From JACCZZ01 sp044227805 (GTDB taxonomy: Bacteria; Bacteroidota; Bacteroidia; Chitinophagales; UBA10324): DNA of 64,000 nt. Below, one piece after another: positions 43,822 to 53,535 of this stretch. Below the pieces are notes generated by a model that was not told where the DNA came from, did no database searches, and saw only the letters and a list, made by a program, of their open reading frames with translations. The translations under genes were made by a program, and so were the position numbers. How positions within the stretch are numbered: position 1 is the stretch's first letter; every line of letters begins with the position of its first letter. Location: the NCBI GenBank assembly GCA_044227805.1, contig JBGAWA010000003.1, positions 21,862 to 85,861 on the forward strand. Reading direction: 5' to 3'.

Positions 43822-45798
43822 TTATTCATTTTTAACGATGCGAAACTGCTTCGTTTTGTTTCCCAGGGTATAGCTGAGTAAATAGATACCGGATCGCAAA
43901 GTACCAGGTACTATTTTAGTTAACCCCTCCATTGTTTCGCCGCGATATACTTCTTGTCCCACCACATCATACAGCATCACCCTGCCACCTGCAGTCGTGC
44001 CGTGAATCATCAGCTCATGGTGAAAAGGATTAGGATAGGCAACTAATGCATACGGATTGGCACTGACCTCAATTACCACCACTTCCGAGTAGGTGAATTG
44101 ACCATTATAATCGGTTTGTTTCAAGCGGTAGTAATTGAGCCCATCAGCAGGATATTCATCAATGAATGAATAACTGAATGCCATACCGGATGTGCCCGCG
44201 CCGTTCACCTCGCCAATGTTTTCAAAGTCAATGGCATTGTGGCTTCTTTCCATAGTAAAGTAATCGTTGTTCACTTCTGATGCCGTACTCCATTCCAACA
44301 ACACCTTTTCCGATTGAAGCTTTGCCGTAAATGAAAAAAGTTCGATCGGGAGTGTGAGGCAGGTATTTCTTAGGATGGAAACCGTACTGCCGCTGTTGGT
44401 GACGGCCAGGTCAGGGCGGCCATCACCATCAAAATCATCAATGCCAACATCGTACGAAACACCGGAAGATATGTCCACTCGTGTTGCAAAGGAAATAGCG
44501 CCTGGCGTGCTGGTATTTTTAAATACACTGGTTTTGTTGAGGGTATAATTTCCAACGGCAATATCCAGTTTGCCGTCACCATCGAGATCGCCGAAAGCTA
44601 CGCCATAGTGCGTCATTGTGCCAGCCATCGTAGCGAAATCCTGCTTGCTCGCGAAAGATATGCTGCCGGCAGTGCTGGTATTTCTGTAAACGGCCAAAGT
44701 TGCAACATCACGGTTGACTACCGCAACATCTGCTTTATTATCGCCATCCAGATCGCCGATGTGTACGAAATAAGGTACTGTTCCGGGTGAATAATCCTGC
44801 CTTGTTGCAAATGAAATAGCTCCGGGAGAACTGGTATTCCGGAAAACCGACATGGTATTGCTGGTGAAGGCTGTGATCACTACATCAGGTTTTCCATCAC
44901 CATCCAGATCACCGACATCAATTTTGTGCGGTTGTGAAGTGGTACTGAAGCTTAGGCCTGAGGCAAACGAAATATTTCCGACACCGGTACTCGTATTTCT
45001 TAAAACCCAGAGGCAGTTGCCCGACCAATGCACAGAAAGCAGGTCGGGTTTACCGTCGCCATCAATATCAATTACTTTGTTTCCATTTCCTTGCCCGGAA
45101 GATGCCGTGAAATCAACCCTTGGTGCAAAGGAAATAGTACCGGGTGTGCTCGTGTTTCTGTAAACGGAGACAAAGGTGCCGCCACCATTTCCGCCCAATG
45201 CCACATCAGGCTTGCCATCTCCGTCAAAGTCACCGATAGAAACCTCATTGGGCTGTCCGCCGGAAGCCCAGGCAAAAGTGACCTTTGTGGCAAAAGAGAT
45301 GACACCTGCAGTGCTGGTATTTCTCGTAACAGTCAGGTAATTATTGAAATAGTCAGGAATGATAAGGTCGGGCTTTCCATCGAGATCAATATCACAAATT
45401 TCGACGTTATGAGAGCCGCCCTGCACGCTTACGGCGGCAGCAAACGTAGACGCGGTGCTGCATAATGTGGTAACATTAAATGGCTTGGCAGAATACGCCG
45501 TTAAGTTGGTGCCGAGATTCGTAACTGTTATGTATTGGTAATTGACGCCATACGGAACAGTTACGGTGAGTGAATTGGCCGTAGCCGTGGAAACTGTAGC
45601 CATCGTGGCACCAAAGAATATAATGTTGCTGGCAGTATTGGTGTTGAAGCCGGTGCCGGAAATGGTAACAACGGTTCCCACTGGACCCGAGGTCGGGGAG
45701 AAGGAGCTGATCGTTTGCGCAGACAAGCCTGCTGCCAATAACATAGCAACATACAGCAACACGACACCTTTACTGAAAGTCACATTGTTTATTGTCAT
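43822..45798 (-). CDS. FG-GAP/VCBS repeat protein with T9SS sorting domain
   Basis: 658 residues. Signal peptide VLLYVAMLLAAGLSAQ, then an IPT/TIG domain (ISSFSPTSGPVGTVVTISGTGF). Seven FG-GAP/VCBS repeats follow, with Ca2+-binding loops such as DIDLDGKPDLI, DFDGDGKPDVA, DIDGDGKPDLL, DLDGDNKADVA and DFDGDGRPDLA. C-terminal part: LPIELFSFTAKLQSEKVLLEWSTASEVNNDYF and a T9SS sorting domain (YPNPFHHELMIHG, LRSGIYLLSY). It is likely a secreted adhesion-type or propeller protein. The repeats differ in detail; no catalytic domain was seen. Confidence 0.9.
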   Translation of the reverse strand: MTINNVTFSKGVVLLYVAMLLAAGLSAQTISSFSPTSGPVGTVVTISGTGFNTNTASNIIFFGATMATVSTATANSLTVTVPYGVNYQYITVTNLGTNLTAYSAKPFNVTTLCSTASTFAAAVSVQGGSHNVEICDIDLDGKPDLIIPDYFNNYLTVTRNTSTAGVISFATKVTFAWASGGQPNEVSIGDFDGDGKPDVALGGNGGGTFVSVYRNTSTPGTISFAPRVDFTASSGQGNGNKVIDIDGDGKPDLLSVHWSGNCLWVLRNTSTGVGNISFASGLSFSTTSQPHKIDVGDLDGDGKPDVVITAFTSNTMSVFRNTSSPGAISFATRQDYSPGTVPYFVHIGDLDGDNKADVAVVNRDVATLAVYRNTSTAGSISFASKQDFATMAGTMTHYGVAFGDLDGDGKLDIAVGNYTLNKTSVFKNTSTPGAISFATRVDISSGVSYDVGIDDFDGDGRPDLAVTNSGSTVSILRNTCLTLPIELFSFTAKLQSEKVLLEWSTASEVNNDYFTMERSHNAIDFENIGEVNGAGTSGMAFSYSFIDEYPADGLNYYRLKQTDYNGQFTYSEVVVIEVSANPYALVAYPNPFHHELMIHGTTAGGRVMLYDVVGQEVYRGETMEGLTKIVPGTLRSGIYLLSYTLGNKTKQFRIVKNE

Positions 45799-45957
45799 GA
45801 TCAGACACCTTAAAACTTGCAGCGAATTTAATCGCGACCAGACCCGAAAATGCTGATGAAAATCATAAGACGACTTGATTTTTATGGTGAAACCGGAAGG
45901 GCAGCCAATCCTGTTTTCGGAAAGAAAATCCGGGAGAAATCAATGGCGTTAGTGAAG

Positions 45958-46773
45958 TCAGTGTTCGAACGCGCCGGATACAACTTCTCCATTACTGATA
46001 ATCACTTGAGAACTTTCCGGCATGAGATCCCAGATTTCCTGGTAATTGCCAATGGGCTCCGAGACGAGGCAGGCAGCGAAGTCACCAAATTTACCTTCTG
46101 CTGCCGGATTCACCTGCGTAAGTTCTTCAACGCTGGGACTTATATATAAAGTGGGTGCCTTTCCATTGCTTCCATATCGGAAACCCCACAGACTTTTCCC
46201 GTCAGAAATTCCGAGTGTCATCCAAATCGATTCCTCTACACCATGCTCCTTCGCGGTAGCTTCTACCACCTGTACCATTTTTGAAATAGAGCCCACCGTG
46301 TCCGTTTCCAATCCGAAGGTGAGGGCGAGATGTAACATCAGTTCCGAATCGGTGCTGCCTAAAATATTATCAAAATATTTCTCATCCACCATGGCCAGCA
46401 AGGGCTTCCTGATCTTACCAAACTCTGCGATCTGGCCATTGTGCAAAAACAACCATTGTTTGTAGCGGAAAGGATGACAGTTGGTTTCCTGTATGGTGGC
46501 GAGCGAGGTAGCGCGTACATGCGCCATGAACAACGGCGATTCAATGTGTGCCGCCAGGTCCTGCAGGTTGGCATCGTTCCAGGCCGGGCGTATACTGCGA
46601 AACAAGCCTGGAAATGGTTGCTTATCATACCAACCCATTCCAAAGCCGTCACCATTGGTTGGTGTACGCGGTGCCCTTGCATGCAAACTCTGCTGAATGA
46701 GGTTGTCTTTGGGTTTAATGATCAGATCACTCATCAAGATAGGAGCGCCTGTATATGCCAGCCATCTGCACAT
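45958..46773 (-). CDS. Class II glutamine amidotransferase (YafJ/EgtC type)
   Basis: 271 residues. The catalytic Cys is C2 (MCRWLAYTG), as needed for an Ntn hydrolase after Met removal. NGDGFGMGWYD, AHVRATSL and FLHNGQIAEFGKIR are the conserved amidotransferase segments, and GSTDSELMLHLAL follows. It hydrolyses glutamine or a gamma-glutamyl compound; the acceptor is unknown, and the EgtC-like function (ergothioneine pathway) is only one possibility. There is no neighbouring ergothioneine gene. Confidence 0.88.
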   Translation of the reverse strand: MCRWLAYTGAPILMSDLIIKPKDNLIQQSLHARAPRTPTNGDGFGMGWYDKQPFPGLFRSIRPAWNDANLQDLAAHIESPLFMAHVRATSLATIQETNCHPFRYKQWLFLHNGQIAEFGKIRKPLLAMVDEKYFDNILGSTDSELMLHLALTFGLETDTVGSISKMVQVVEATAKEHGVEESIWMTLGISDGKSLWGFRYGSNGKAPTLYISPSVEELTQVNPAAEGKFGDFAACLVSEPIGNYQEIWDLMPESSQVIISNGEVVSGAFEH

Positions 46774-47093
46774 GATAATGGAAAGTTAAGGTTTTTTTAA
46801 GCATTTTACTATGTCGATCAGTACCACGGGTTTTCTTCATTCAAACCATCGCAATAGTCCTGCTTAGTAAAAGCTGAAGTAATGTTACTGCCATAAGCAA
46901 CATGCGATGTTGATTTTATTTGGCAGGAAGAAACGTCAATTGTATTATTTTTTGAATGGGTTCTATGTCGTTATGCATTGAAGTTATTACATTGAAAAGG
47001 TCAGATAAGATGAGTACTTTAATTTGAATCGCTTTCCAGCGGTATGTAAACGTCATTGCGTCTAACTGCATAATTTATTCATATTTGCAGGTG
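46774..47093. other. Intergenic region, AT-rich, between divergent genes
   Basis: 320 bp with no supported gene. I found no perfect TAnnTTTG box next to either start, so the promoters remain unlocated. Confidence 0.3.
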
Positions 47094-47816
47094 ATGGCTA
47101 TTCCTAAAATTATACACCAGACCTGGAAAACGAATGTGATTCCCAGGCGCTGGCTTAAGATTCAACAGCAGAACCTGGCCTTGTCGCCGGGTTTTGAATA
47201 CAAACTGTGGACGGATGCGGACATCATGGAATTTGTCAGTCAAAAATTCCCTGACCTTTTTCAATCATTTTCCAACTACCGTTACAATATTATGCGGGTT
47301 GATGTCATCCGGTACCTTTTAATGTATGAAACCGGTGGGTTATACCTTGACCTCGACTATGAACTACTCGTTCCTTTTGATGTCGGGCAGGCTGCTGTTG
47401 TGCTTCCAAGAGAGAGAAGTATCGCTTTTGGTGATGGATATGAAGGTATCGGTAATGCATTCTTCGCTTCTGTTCCCGGTCATCGTTTTTGGCGTGATGT
47501 GATTGATGAATTATTGCGCAATCAACCGAGGGTGAGAGATGAGTATGATGTGGCGGAAGCCACCGGCCCCGGGCTTTTAACCCGCGTTTACTATGCACAT
47601 TCCTATCCGGATATCTATGTGCCGGAAAGAATACTATACCATCCGCCAAGCCCGCATACCAGGAAGGGATACCTGGCCATTAAAAACAACGGTCAATCAA
47701 AGGGCATCCACCTGGGATGGGGCAACTGGAAGGAACGCGTCACCTGGAAATATATCGAAAGGAAATTTTTTAAACGCCGCTGGGAAGCGAAACGCGCTAA
47801 ACTTATTCCGCGATAA
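47094..47816 (+). CDS. GT32-like glycosyltransferase
   Basis: 240 residues from ATG at 47094 (MAIPKIIHQTWKTN). The family features are IPKIIHQTWK at the start, LWTDADIMEF, and the DXD-containing stretch YETGGLYLDLDYELLVPFD. NAFFASVPGHRFW and ATGPGLLTRVYY follow. It resembles polysaccharide or capsule sugar transferases that use nucleotide sugars with a divalent metal. The target is unknown, as no other polysaccharide gene is adjacent. Confidence 0.88.
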   Translation: MAIPKIIHQTWKTNVIPRRWLKIQQQNLALSPGFEYKLWTDADIMEFVSQKFPDLFQSFSNYRYNIMRVDVIRYLLMYETGGLYLDLDYELLVPFDVGQAAVVLPRERSIAFGDGYEGIGNAFFASVPGHRFWRDVIDELLRNQPRVRDEYDVAEATGPGLLTRVYYAHSYPDIYVPERILYHPPSPHTRKGYLAIKNNGQSKGIHLGWGNWKERVTWKYIERKFFKRRWEAKRAKLIPR

Positions 47817-47996
47817 TCCTGCCTTCTTTAACGCGATCAACTTTTTGTGCCAGTGAAAGGAACTGGATGTAAGATCAAAGGGATCTTCAATCAATAAACT
47901 GATGAAATAATAATTCGCCGGAAAATATAATGGACGGATGCGTTATGTTTCGCTTTTCCGCCGAACAATTTCGATCTTGCCCCACACAAAATTTAT

Positions 47997-49229
47997 ATGC
48001 CTGTATCCGGAGTTGCCATTACGACCTTGCCACTTGATCTCATCCAAACACTGGCCATAGCCAGCATCATGTATTTCATAGGTATGCAACTCAGGAAAAA
48101 TATCAGCATACTCGAACAACTCAATATTCCCTCCGCGGTAATTGGCGGACTTTTGTTCGCCGGGATCAATCTTGTTCTTCACGACCGGTACCTCAATCTT
48201 AAGTTCGACACTTCCATGCAATCACTCTGTATGGTTTTATTCTTCACGACCATTGGTATCAGTGCCAGCCTTTCGTTGCTGAAAAAAGGAGGCGTGCAGG
48301 TGGTGCTCTTTCTATTAATGGCAACCGTTTTTTGCTTCCTTCAGAATTTTGCCGGCATGGGCATCGCATCCCTTTTTGGAGTCAATCCATTGCTGGGTGT
48401 CATTGCAGGTTCTGTGACCCTTGTTGGCGGCCCGGCAACCGGGCTTGCTTTTGCACCACTGTTCGAAAACGCCGGCGTTACCGGCGCGTCCACCATTGCG
48501 ATCACGGCGGCAACCATTGGCATCGTTTGCGGCGGCATATTGGGCGGGCCTGCCGGAACCTACCTGATTAAACGATTTAATTTGAAATCGCCTAAAGATG
48601 TTGCAACCGGCGAACTGCAAAATGAAGTTACGGATGCACCACATACCGTTACCATTGATACCGAACGGGAAGATTCAGGCTTTGTACTGACTATCATGAT
48701 AGCCGCTTTTGCTATGGGATTGGGAAGTATTGTGAGTTATTATTTTCAATCAATAGGATGGACGCTGCCGGCATATATCGGCGCAATGATTATTGGTGCG
48801 CTGCTGCGCTACATGGATGATCATACGCAATGGTTCAGGATCAATCAGTCAATCATGGATTTTGTAGGAGGCATTGCGCTGAATATTTTCCTGATGGTGG
48901 CCTTGATGGACCTTAAACTTTGGGAACTCGTGCATCTTGCCATACCGCTTGCTGCTATATTGCTTACACAAGTGATACTGGTTGTTTTATTCGCATTAAC
49001 TGTTTCATATCGTTTAATGGGAAAAGATTACCAATCGGCCGTTATGGCCAGCGGATTTATTGGATTCGTGCTGGGTACCACTGCCAATGCCGTAGCGAAT
49101 ATGAGAACACTCGTTCATAAATACGGCGCTGCGCCAAGAGCATTTCTGATTGTTCCGATGGTGGGCGCATTTTTTATTGATTTCACCAATGCCATCATCA
49201 TTACCTTCTTCCTCAACTGGGTACCATAA
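47997..49229 (+). CDS. gltS: Sodium/glutamate symporter
   Basis: 410 residues with two related halves of about five membrane helices each. The signatures include MYFIGMQLRKNISILEQLNIPSAVIGGLL and GVIAGSVTLVGGPATGLAFAPLFENAG, and the matching second-half region FIGFVLGTTANAVANMRTLVHKYG. GltS takes up L-glutamate with Na+. The length and both reentrant-loop motifs look complete. Confidence 0.9.
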   Translation: MPVSGVAITTLPLDLIQTLAIASIMYFIGMQLRKNISILEQLNIPSAVIGGLLFAGINLVLHDRYLNLKFDTSMQSLCMVLFFTTIGISASLSLLKKGGVQVVLFLLMATVFCFLQNFAGMGIASLFGVNPLLGVIAGSVTLVGGPATGLAFAPLFENAGVTGASTIAITAATIGIVCGGILGGPAGTYLIKRFNLKSPKDVATGELQNEVTDAPHTVTIDTEREDSGFVLTIMIAAFAMGLGSIVSYYFQSIGWTLPAYIGAMIIGALLRYMDDHTQWFRINQSIMDFVGGIALNIFLMVALMDLKLWELVHLAIPLAAILLTQVILVVLFALTVSYRLMGKDYQSAVMASGFIGFVLGTTANAVANMRTLVHKYGAAPRAFLIVPMVGAFFIDFTNAIIITFFLNWVP

Positions 49230-49407
49230 AGGCAGGCTTTAGCAGTCCTACGACGGGAAATCCTGTTCTGATCATGAGCACGTAAATCCTGCACCTGACC
49301 TGTTGATCCTAACGATGACGCAAATCAACTCTGTTGCTGATGCAAGTCATGAACCCGGATGTCTTTGCTGGATAGCTTTACGCAACTTTTTCTTAAAACC
49401 TGACAAC

Positions 49408-50547
49408 ATGAATACCTTAGAACTAAAAAGAGCGGACCTTGCGGGGCCCGGGATCGGTTCTTATGAAGAAATCGAGCGCATCTTACCCGCAAACTATACT
49501 TCCTTGCTGAACAAAAAAGACACGCAAAGAGCAATCTATGAAGTGAAGCATTTCATATCTGCTAACCTCTGCAAAGAACTGAACCTGATGATGGTGGAAG
49601 TTCCGCTGATTGTGAGCAGGGAAAGCGGTGTGAATGACATGCTCGACCGTGATGGTTCACGGACGCCGGTATCATTTCATATCAAAAACGACAATGACAA
49701 AAATCCGGTGGAGGCACAGGTGGTGCAGGCTGCCACCAAATGGAAAAGAGTAGCGCTGCAACAATTCGGGATGAAACCGGGCGAAGGACTTTGTACCGAT
49801 ATGCGGGCCGTGAGAAAGGATTATTTCCTGGATCATGACCACAGCGCATATGTTGACCAATGGGATTGGGAACGTACCATTACTGCCAACGAAAGAAACC
49901 TTGACTTCCTGAAGATGGTGGTTCGTAAAATCTGGAAGGTGATTACGGATGCAGAACTGTTTGCACAGGATTTATTTCCGGCACTCAAAAATGCGAAGTA
50001 TCCCAACCTGCCGAAGGAAATCGTGTTTATGCATGCGGAAGAAATTCTGGAGCGGTATCCTGAGTTGCCCCGTAAGCAAAGAGAGACGGCCATACTGCAG
50101 GAATATCCTGCGATCTTTATTATTGGTATCGGCTGGCCGCTTGCTGATGGTTATCCGCATGAGATGAGAGCTGCTGATTATGATGATTGGGTAACACCCA
50201 CCATCACCGGTAATGGCAAACCTGCGCATGGCATCAACGGCGATATCCTTATCTGGAATGGGCTGACACAGAGAAGACATGAACTTTCATCAATGGGTAT
50301 AAGGGTGAATGCGGAAACATTACGCCAGCAGCTTACTATGTCAGATCAGTTGAATCTGCTGACTACTCCTTATCACAGCGGTATCATCAACAACGAGCTG
50401 CCGTTGAGTATCGGCGGTGGCATTGGTCAGTCAAGAACCATTATGTATTTGCTGCGGAAAGCACACCTCGGGGAAGTAAGTGTAACGGTATGGCCTGACA
50501 AGCTGAAAAAAATCTGCGCTGCAAAAAACATATTTGTATTAGAGTAG
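49408..50547 (+). CDS. asnA: Aspartate--ammonia ligase
   Basis: 379 residues from ATG at 49408; the frame opens 35 codons earlier but this part is not AsnA-like. Conserved parts: VEVPLIVSRESGVNDMLDRDGSRTPVSF, VVQAATKWKRVALQQFG, GLCTDMRAVRKDYFLDHDHSAYVDQWDWE and LPLSIGGGIGQSRTIMYLLRKAHLGEV. The enzyme makes asparagine from aspartate, ammonia and ATP, and belongs to the class II tRNA synthetase fold. It is followed by a strong inverted repeat at 50597-50630 that probably ends its transcript. Confidence 0.96.
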   Translation: MNTLELKRADLAGPGIGSYEEIERILPANYTSLLNKKDTQRAIYEVKHFISANLCKELNLMMVEVPLIVSRESGVNDMLDRDGSRTPVSFHIKNDNDKNPVEAQVVQAATKWKRVALQQFGMKPGEGLCTDMRAVRKDYFLDHDHSAYVDQWDWERTITANERNLDFLKMVVRKIWKVITDAELFAQDLFPALKNAKYPNLPKEIVFMHAEEILERYPELPRKQRETAILQEYPAIFIIGIGWPLADGYPHEMRAADYDDWVTPTITGNGKPAHGINGDILIWNGLTQRRHELSSMGIRVNAETLRQQLTMSDQLNLLTTPYHSGIINNELPLSIGGGIGQSRTIMYLLRKAHLGEVSVTVWPDKLKKICAAKNIFVLE

Positions 50548-50596
50548 CTGGAGATAACTGCCGGTGCTATTTGCAGCTTTTGCAACAGCAGGTTCT

Positions 50597-50630
50597 CAAC
50601 CCGGATTTTTCCTTGGGAAAATCCGGGTTG
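50597..50630. terminator. Solo hairpin of the dispersed repeat after asnA
   Basis: Arms CAACCCGGATTTTTCC (50597-50612) and GGGAAAATCCGGGTTG (50615-50630) pair over 16 bases with one G-T type mismatch and a two-base loop. It lies between the convergent asnA and PhnB-like genes, 50 bp after asnA and about 20 bp after the other stop. Confidence 0.6.
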
Positions 50631-50648
50631 AAAACGCAGCGTGAACAC

Positions 50649-51080
50649 CTATGCCTTTTGCAGGCTCTGAATATCCGGTTTGCGCATATTCATGAAGATC
50701 TTCATAACTCGCGCCGCTATTTCCGGTTCACTCATGAGATCGCCGAGGATGGTTGGTACGATCTGCGACGATACGCCGAACTTATCTTTCAGCCAGCCAC
50801 ACATGTTTTCTGTTCCACCTTCCGTGAGCCGCTCCCAGCAGTAATCAATTTCTTCCTGATTGTCGCAATGCACCACAAAGGATACGGCCTCCGTAAATTT
50901 ATATTTAGGTCCGCCGTTGAGGCCCATCAATCTTGATCCATTAATTTCAAAGGTTACCACGAGCGGGTTCACTGCCGTTATTTTAGCATGGCTGAAAACA
51001 GTGCAGTAAAATTCTGCGGCTTCTCTTGCCTGCCCGTCAAACCAAAGGCAGGTGGTGATCGGATGTTTCATTTCTATCAT
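50649..51080 (-). CDS. VOC/PhnB-like small protein
   Basis: 143 residues. Pattern of the PhnB-like glyoxalase fold: ITTCLWFDGQAREAAEFYCTVF, VVTFEINGSRLMGLNGGPKYKFTEAVSFVVHCDNQEEIDYCWERL, then GWLKDKFGVSSQIVPTILGDLM. The Cys/Trp features are shared with PhnB-like proteins often misnamed as ubiquinone methyltransferase. Metal and substrate are unknown. A start at 51068 (MKHP) is also possible. Confidence 0.85.
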   Translation of the reverse strand: MIEMKHPITTCLWFDGQAREAAEFYCTVFSHAKITAVNPLVVTFEINGSRLMGLNGGPKYKFTEAVSFVVHCDNQEEIDYCWERLTEGGTENMCGWLKDKFGVSSQIVPTILGDLMSEPEIAARVMKIFMNMRKPDIQSLQKA

Positions 51081-51233
51081 GATGAGTTATTATTTGGCCA
51101 GTCAGTTCATCCGCCATGGTGTTGAATGACCTATCGCGCGGTAAAAGGGAGTTTTTTGTGACAGTGACGACCTTCACAATTGAGCATGTAATTGGTCGCG
51201 GCTATCGTTCTCCAAGCTGATAATTCTATGCAA

Positions 51234-51533
51234 TTATTGTATGAAATTAAAAGCGATGAGTACAATAATCAGCAGGATGCCTATCAGTGCCGCGGCAAAT
51301 AACACGTCGGCAATATTTTCTGCCTGCACCCCTCTTTTTTCACTGGAAGTTTTTATGGAAAAAAAGGAGAACAGGCAAGAGATGATGAGAAACAAGGCGA
51401 CAACAGAAGTAAGTTCATCAATGATGCTGGTTTCCGAGAAGTCCGAAACATGCACAGAGGTAATCACAAAAAGGCAAAACCCTAAGAGGTTGGCAGCCGT
51501 ACTGAGGATATGCTGTGCTGTTTTATTTGACAT
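51234..51533 (-). CDS. Small membrane protein, unknown
   Basis: 99 residues from ATG at 51533 (MSNKTAQHIL); the frame continues upstream without support. It has about three hydrophobic segments (LLGFCLFVITSVHV, LTSVVALFLIISCLFSFF, VLFAAALIGILLIIVLIAF). I do not recognise the family. It is alone in a short intergenic setting, and its start is followed upstream by a decayed repeat region. Confidence 0.55.
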   Translation of the reverse strand: MSNKTAQHILSTAANLLGFCLFVITSVHVSDFSETSIIDELTSVVALFLIISCLFSFFSIKTSSEKRGVQAENIADVLFAAALIGILLIIVLIAFNFIQ

Positions 51534-51593
51534 ATTGCAAAATAAAATAAAAATGTCTCTCCCGCGGCACGGAAAGATCACTACGCAATTTCA

Positions 51594-51660
51594 GTCTGAA
51601 TTTTTCAATGAAAAAAATCCCACTTTGTTACGACTCAGCTCTGCCAAGAGATTGCACATC
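51594..51660 (-). repeat. Decayed partial copy next to repeat D
   Basis: GAATTTTTCAATGAAAAAAA, then TCCCACTTTGTTACGACTCAGC, corresponds position by position to the inverted right end of the element (GGATTTTTCAGTGGAAAAATCCC, GCTTCGCTGCGACTTATAAC) with many changes. It abuts the clearer copy at 51664. Confidence 0.45.
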
Positions 51661-51663
51661 TTT

Positions 51664-51788
51664 TCAACCCGGATTTTTCAGTGGAAAAATCCCGCTTCGC
51701 TGCGACTTATAACTGCTAAGGGGTTGCTCAATTTGTCCAGCAAAGAAAATGTTTCGCAAGCCCAACCAGTTCTACGTCGGGGTTAAGA
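51664..51788 (-). repeat. Dispersed repeat, copy D (inverted, shortened)
   Basis: The same orientation as copy C: AACCCGGATTTTTCAGTGG, CCCGCTTCGCTGCGACTTATAACTGC, hairpin arms AACTGCTAAGGGGTTGC and GCAAGCCCAACCAGTT, then TCTACGTCGGGGTTAAG. The far end (CGGCAACGGG to CATTTTGCAG in the reference copy) is missing. It lies between the small membrane gene and the cytochrome c gene. Confidence 0.8.
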
Positions 51789-51824
51789 AGGCAACAGATA
51801 TAGCCGAAGAATGGCAGCCCGCAA

Positions 51825-52424
51825 CTACATTTTCAACACATCAGGTGGTGCCACAGGTGGTGGAACCGCATTTTTAATTGCGGGCAATGACCGCAGGTAG
51901 GCAAATACGGATTTCAAATCGTCATCCGTCATCTGCCCGATATAGGGCCAGGGCATTGGCGGCAAGAGCGCTCTTCCACCCGGAAGGCCCATATGATGAC
52001 CGGTTCGAAGTGTGCCGATAAACATTTCATCCGTCCATGCACCAATGCCGGTTGTTGAATCTGCTGTGAGATTGGCAGTGTAGGAAATTCCCCACGGACC
52101 CACCCATGCTGTAAGGTCGGGGCTTGCCATTGCCCAGTAGCCAGGATGCAAGGCATTGGTATCAACTTTTGGCATTGGGCTGTCAGCCGGATGGCCCGAC
52201 ATCTTCCTGCTCGTATCTTCAATGGGTCCTGAAGGCGTAAATATTTTCGGTGTATGGCAATCATTACAGGAAGCCACGGTTACCAGGTATCTTCCGCGGG
52301 CTACCAGCTGTTCGTTCGACAGTGGTTGGGTTACCTGCTCGTTACTGCATCTTGTTTGCAGCAAGAGGACACCTGCCAGCAGGCAGCATGCCAATAGCGA
52401 AAGCAATGCGTGTTGATTTTTCAT
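51825..52424 (-). CDS. Mono-heme c-type cytochrome, probable lipoprotein
   Basis: 199 residues from ATG at 52424 (MKNQHALLSL); the frame extends 77 codons upstream but this part has no coding character and overlaps no signal. The N-terminus is hydrophobic and has a Cys at 26 (LLQTRC), a possible but non-standard lipobox. One heme site, CNDCH (C53, C56, H57), is present, and a distal Met may lie in GQMTDDDLKSVFAYLRSLPAI. It should be exported and function in electron transfer outside the inner membrane. Its partner is unknown. Confidence 0.82.
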   Translation of the reverse strand: MKNQHALLSLLACCLLAGVLLLQTRCSNEQVTQPLSNEQLVARGRYLVTVASCNDCHTPKIFTPSGPIEDTSRKMSGHPADSPMPKVDTNALHPGYWAMASPDLTAWVGPWGISYTANLTADSTTGIGAWTDEMFIGTLRTGHHMGLPGGRALLPPMPWPYIGQMTDDDLKSVFAYLRSLPAIKNAVPPPVAPPDVLKM

Positions 52425-52588
52425 AGCGGAAATTTTAGTGTTTGGGGGATAGGTTTGGGAAAGCCGTATGCGGGCAACAAAAGGTAGTAATAAAAGTAAT
52501 ACGAAGGATGCCTGTTCCCGGAAAGAACCATAAAAGCAATAGACGCCAGATGGCTCCACTGCAATTCTATGCAACCGATATGACAGCA

Positions 52589-53518
52589 CTAAACGAAAAG
52601 ATTGCCACCGGTCTGCAGGGCCGCCTGAGCAGCTTTCACGCCGAGGCTTTTCCATATGGTCATTTGCAGCTTGCTGAAATTAAGTCCGGTCGGATGTTCA
52701 GGATCAAGGTCATGTTCCGGTTCTATTCTGAAGATCCGGCAATCGGGATGCTCCGCGCGGTATTGTTTTAAAACGGCCATATCGTTTTCTCTTACATCCT
52801 GTATGAATATCGCAATGGCACGCAGAATAATTTGCATCACACTTGTATAAAGCGGATTGTGCGGGAATAAAACCGGCGGATTATTACTGAGTACATAGAT
52901 TTCATCCGGATGCAAGGTGGTCGCAATGCGCGTTGGGATCACTTCACGGTTGCCGCCATCAACAAACTGCTCCATAATTTTTGAACCATCGGCAGCAACG
53001 CCGGTTTGCATCACTACCGGTTTTAAGAATCCTGCCTGGCTGCTGCTGGCCATTGCCGCGTCAATGAGCTGACTTCGTGTATTGATAACTTTCACATCAT
53101 AGTAGGGCCCGGAAGGAATATTCCTCGTACAAAAAACCGTTACTTTTCCCGATTGCAGGCTGATGGCCGTTAAGCAAAGAAGGGTGTTCGATGATTTGAT
53201 GCGTGCGAACATCGCGTCAGACAAATTCTGATCAATGGTTTTCAGCAGCGGATCGGTGTCATAGATATAAGGGCGGTCGTTGAGAATATTGTCAACGATG
53301 TTCTGCTTTTTTAAAATGTCATCATTCTCAACATTCTGATAGATCGTTTCCATCAGGGTAAATTCACGGCAGGCTGTTAATATGGCTATCAGCGAACCGG
53401 TGCTCGTACCACTGATAATGTCAAACTGATCAATATTATTAGCCACCAGGCATTTTAAAGCACCTATCGTGAAAGCGCCTTTGGCGCCGCCTCCGCTTGT
53501 GATTAAAGCTCGTCTCAT
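52589..53518 (-). CDS. Patatin-like phospholipase
   Basis: 309 residues. The oxyanion box SGGGAKGAF, the nucleophile elbow SGTSTGS (S39) and the catalytic Asp in FVDGGNRE (D187) are all visible, so a Ser-Asp dyad is complete. There is no signal peptide, so the enzyme should be cytoplasmic or membrane associated. It probably hydrolyses acyl lipids; the target is not known. It is separated by 17 bp from the upstream gene of unknown function and lies upstream of the cytochrome c gene on the same strand. Confidence 0.9.
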   Translation of the reverse strand: MRRALITSGGGAKGAFTIGALKCLVANNIDQFDIISGTSTGSLIAILTACREFTLMETIYQNVENDDILKKQNIVDNILNDRPYIYDTDPLLKTIDQNLSDAMFARIKSSNTLLCLTAISLQSGKVTVFCTRNIPSGPYYDVKVINTRSQLIDAAMASSSQAGFLKPVVMQTGVAADGSKIMEQFVDGGNREVIPTRIATTLHPDEIYVLSNNPPVLFPHNPLYTSVMQIILRAIAIFIQDVRENDMAVLKQYRAEHPDCRIFRIEPEHDLDPEHPTGLNFSKLQMTIWKSLGVKAAQAALQTGGNLFV

Positions 53519-53535
53519 AATTTTATTGTATTAAT

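Noticed and set aside
49240..49275. Possible fragment of the dispersed repeat before asnA (TTTAGCAGTCCTACGACGGG)
   Set aside because: Short and only partly similar to the element; could be chance.
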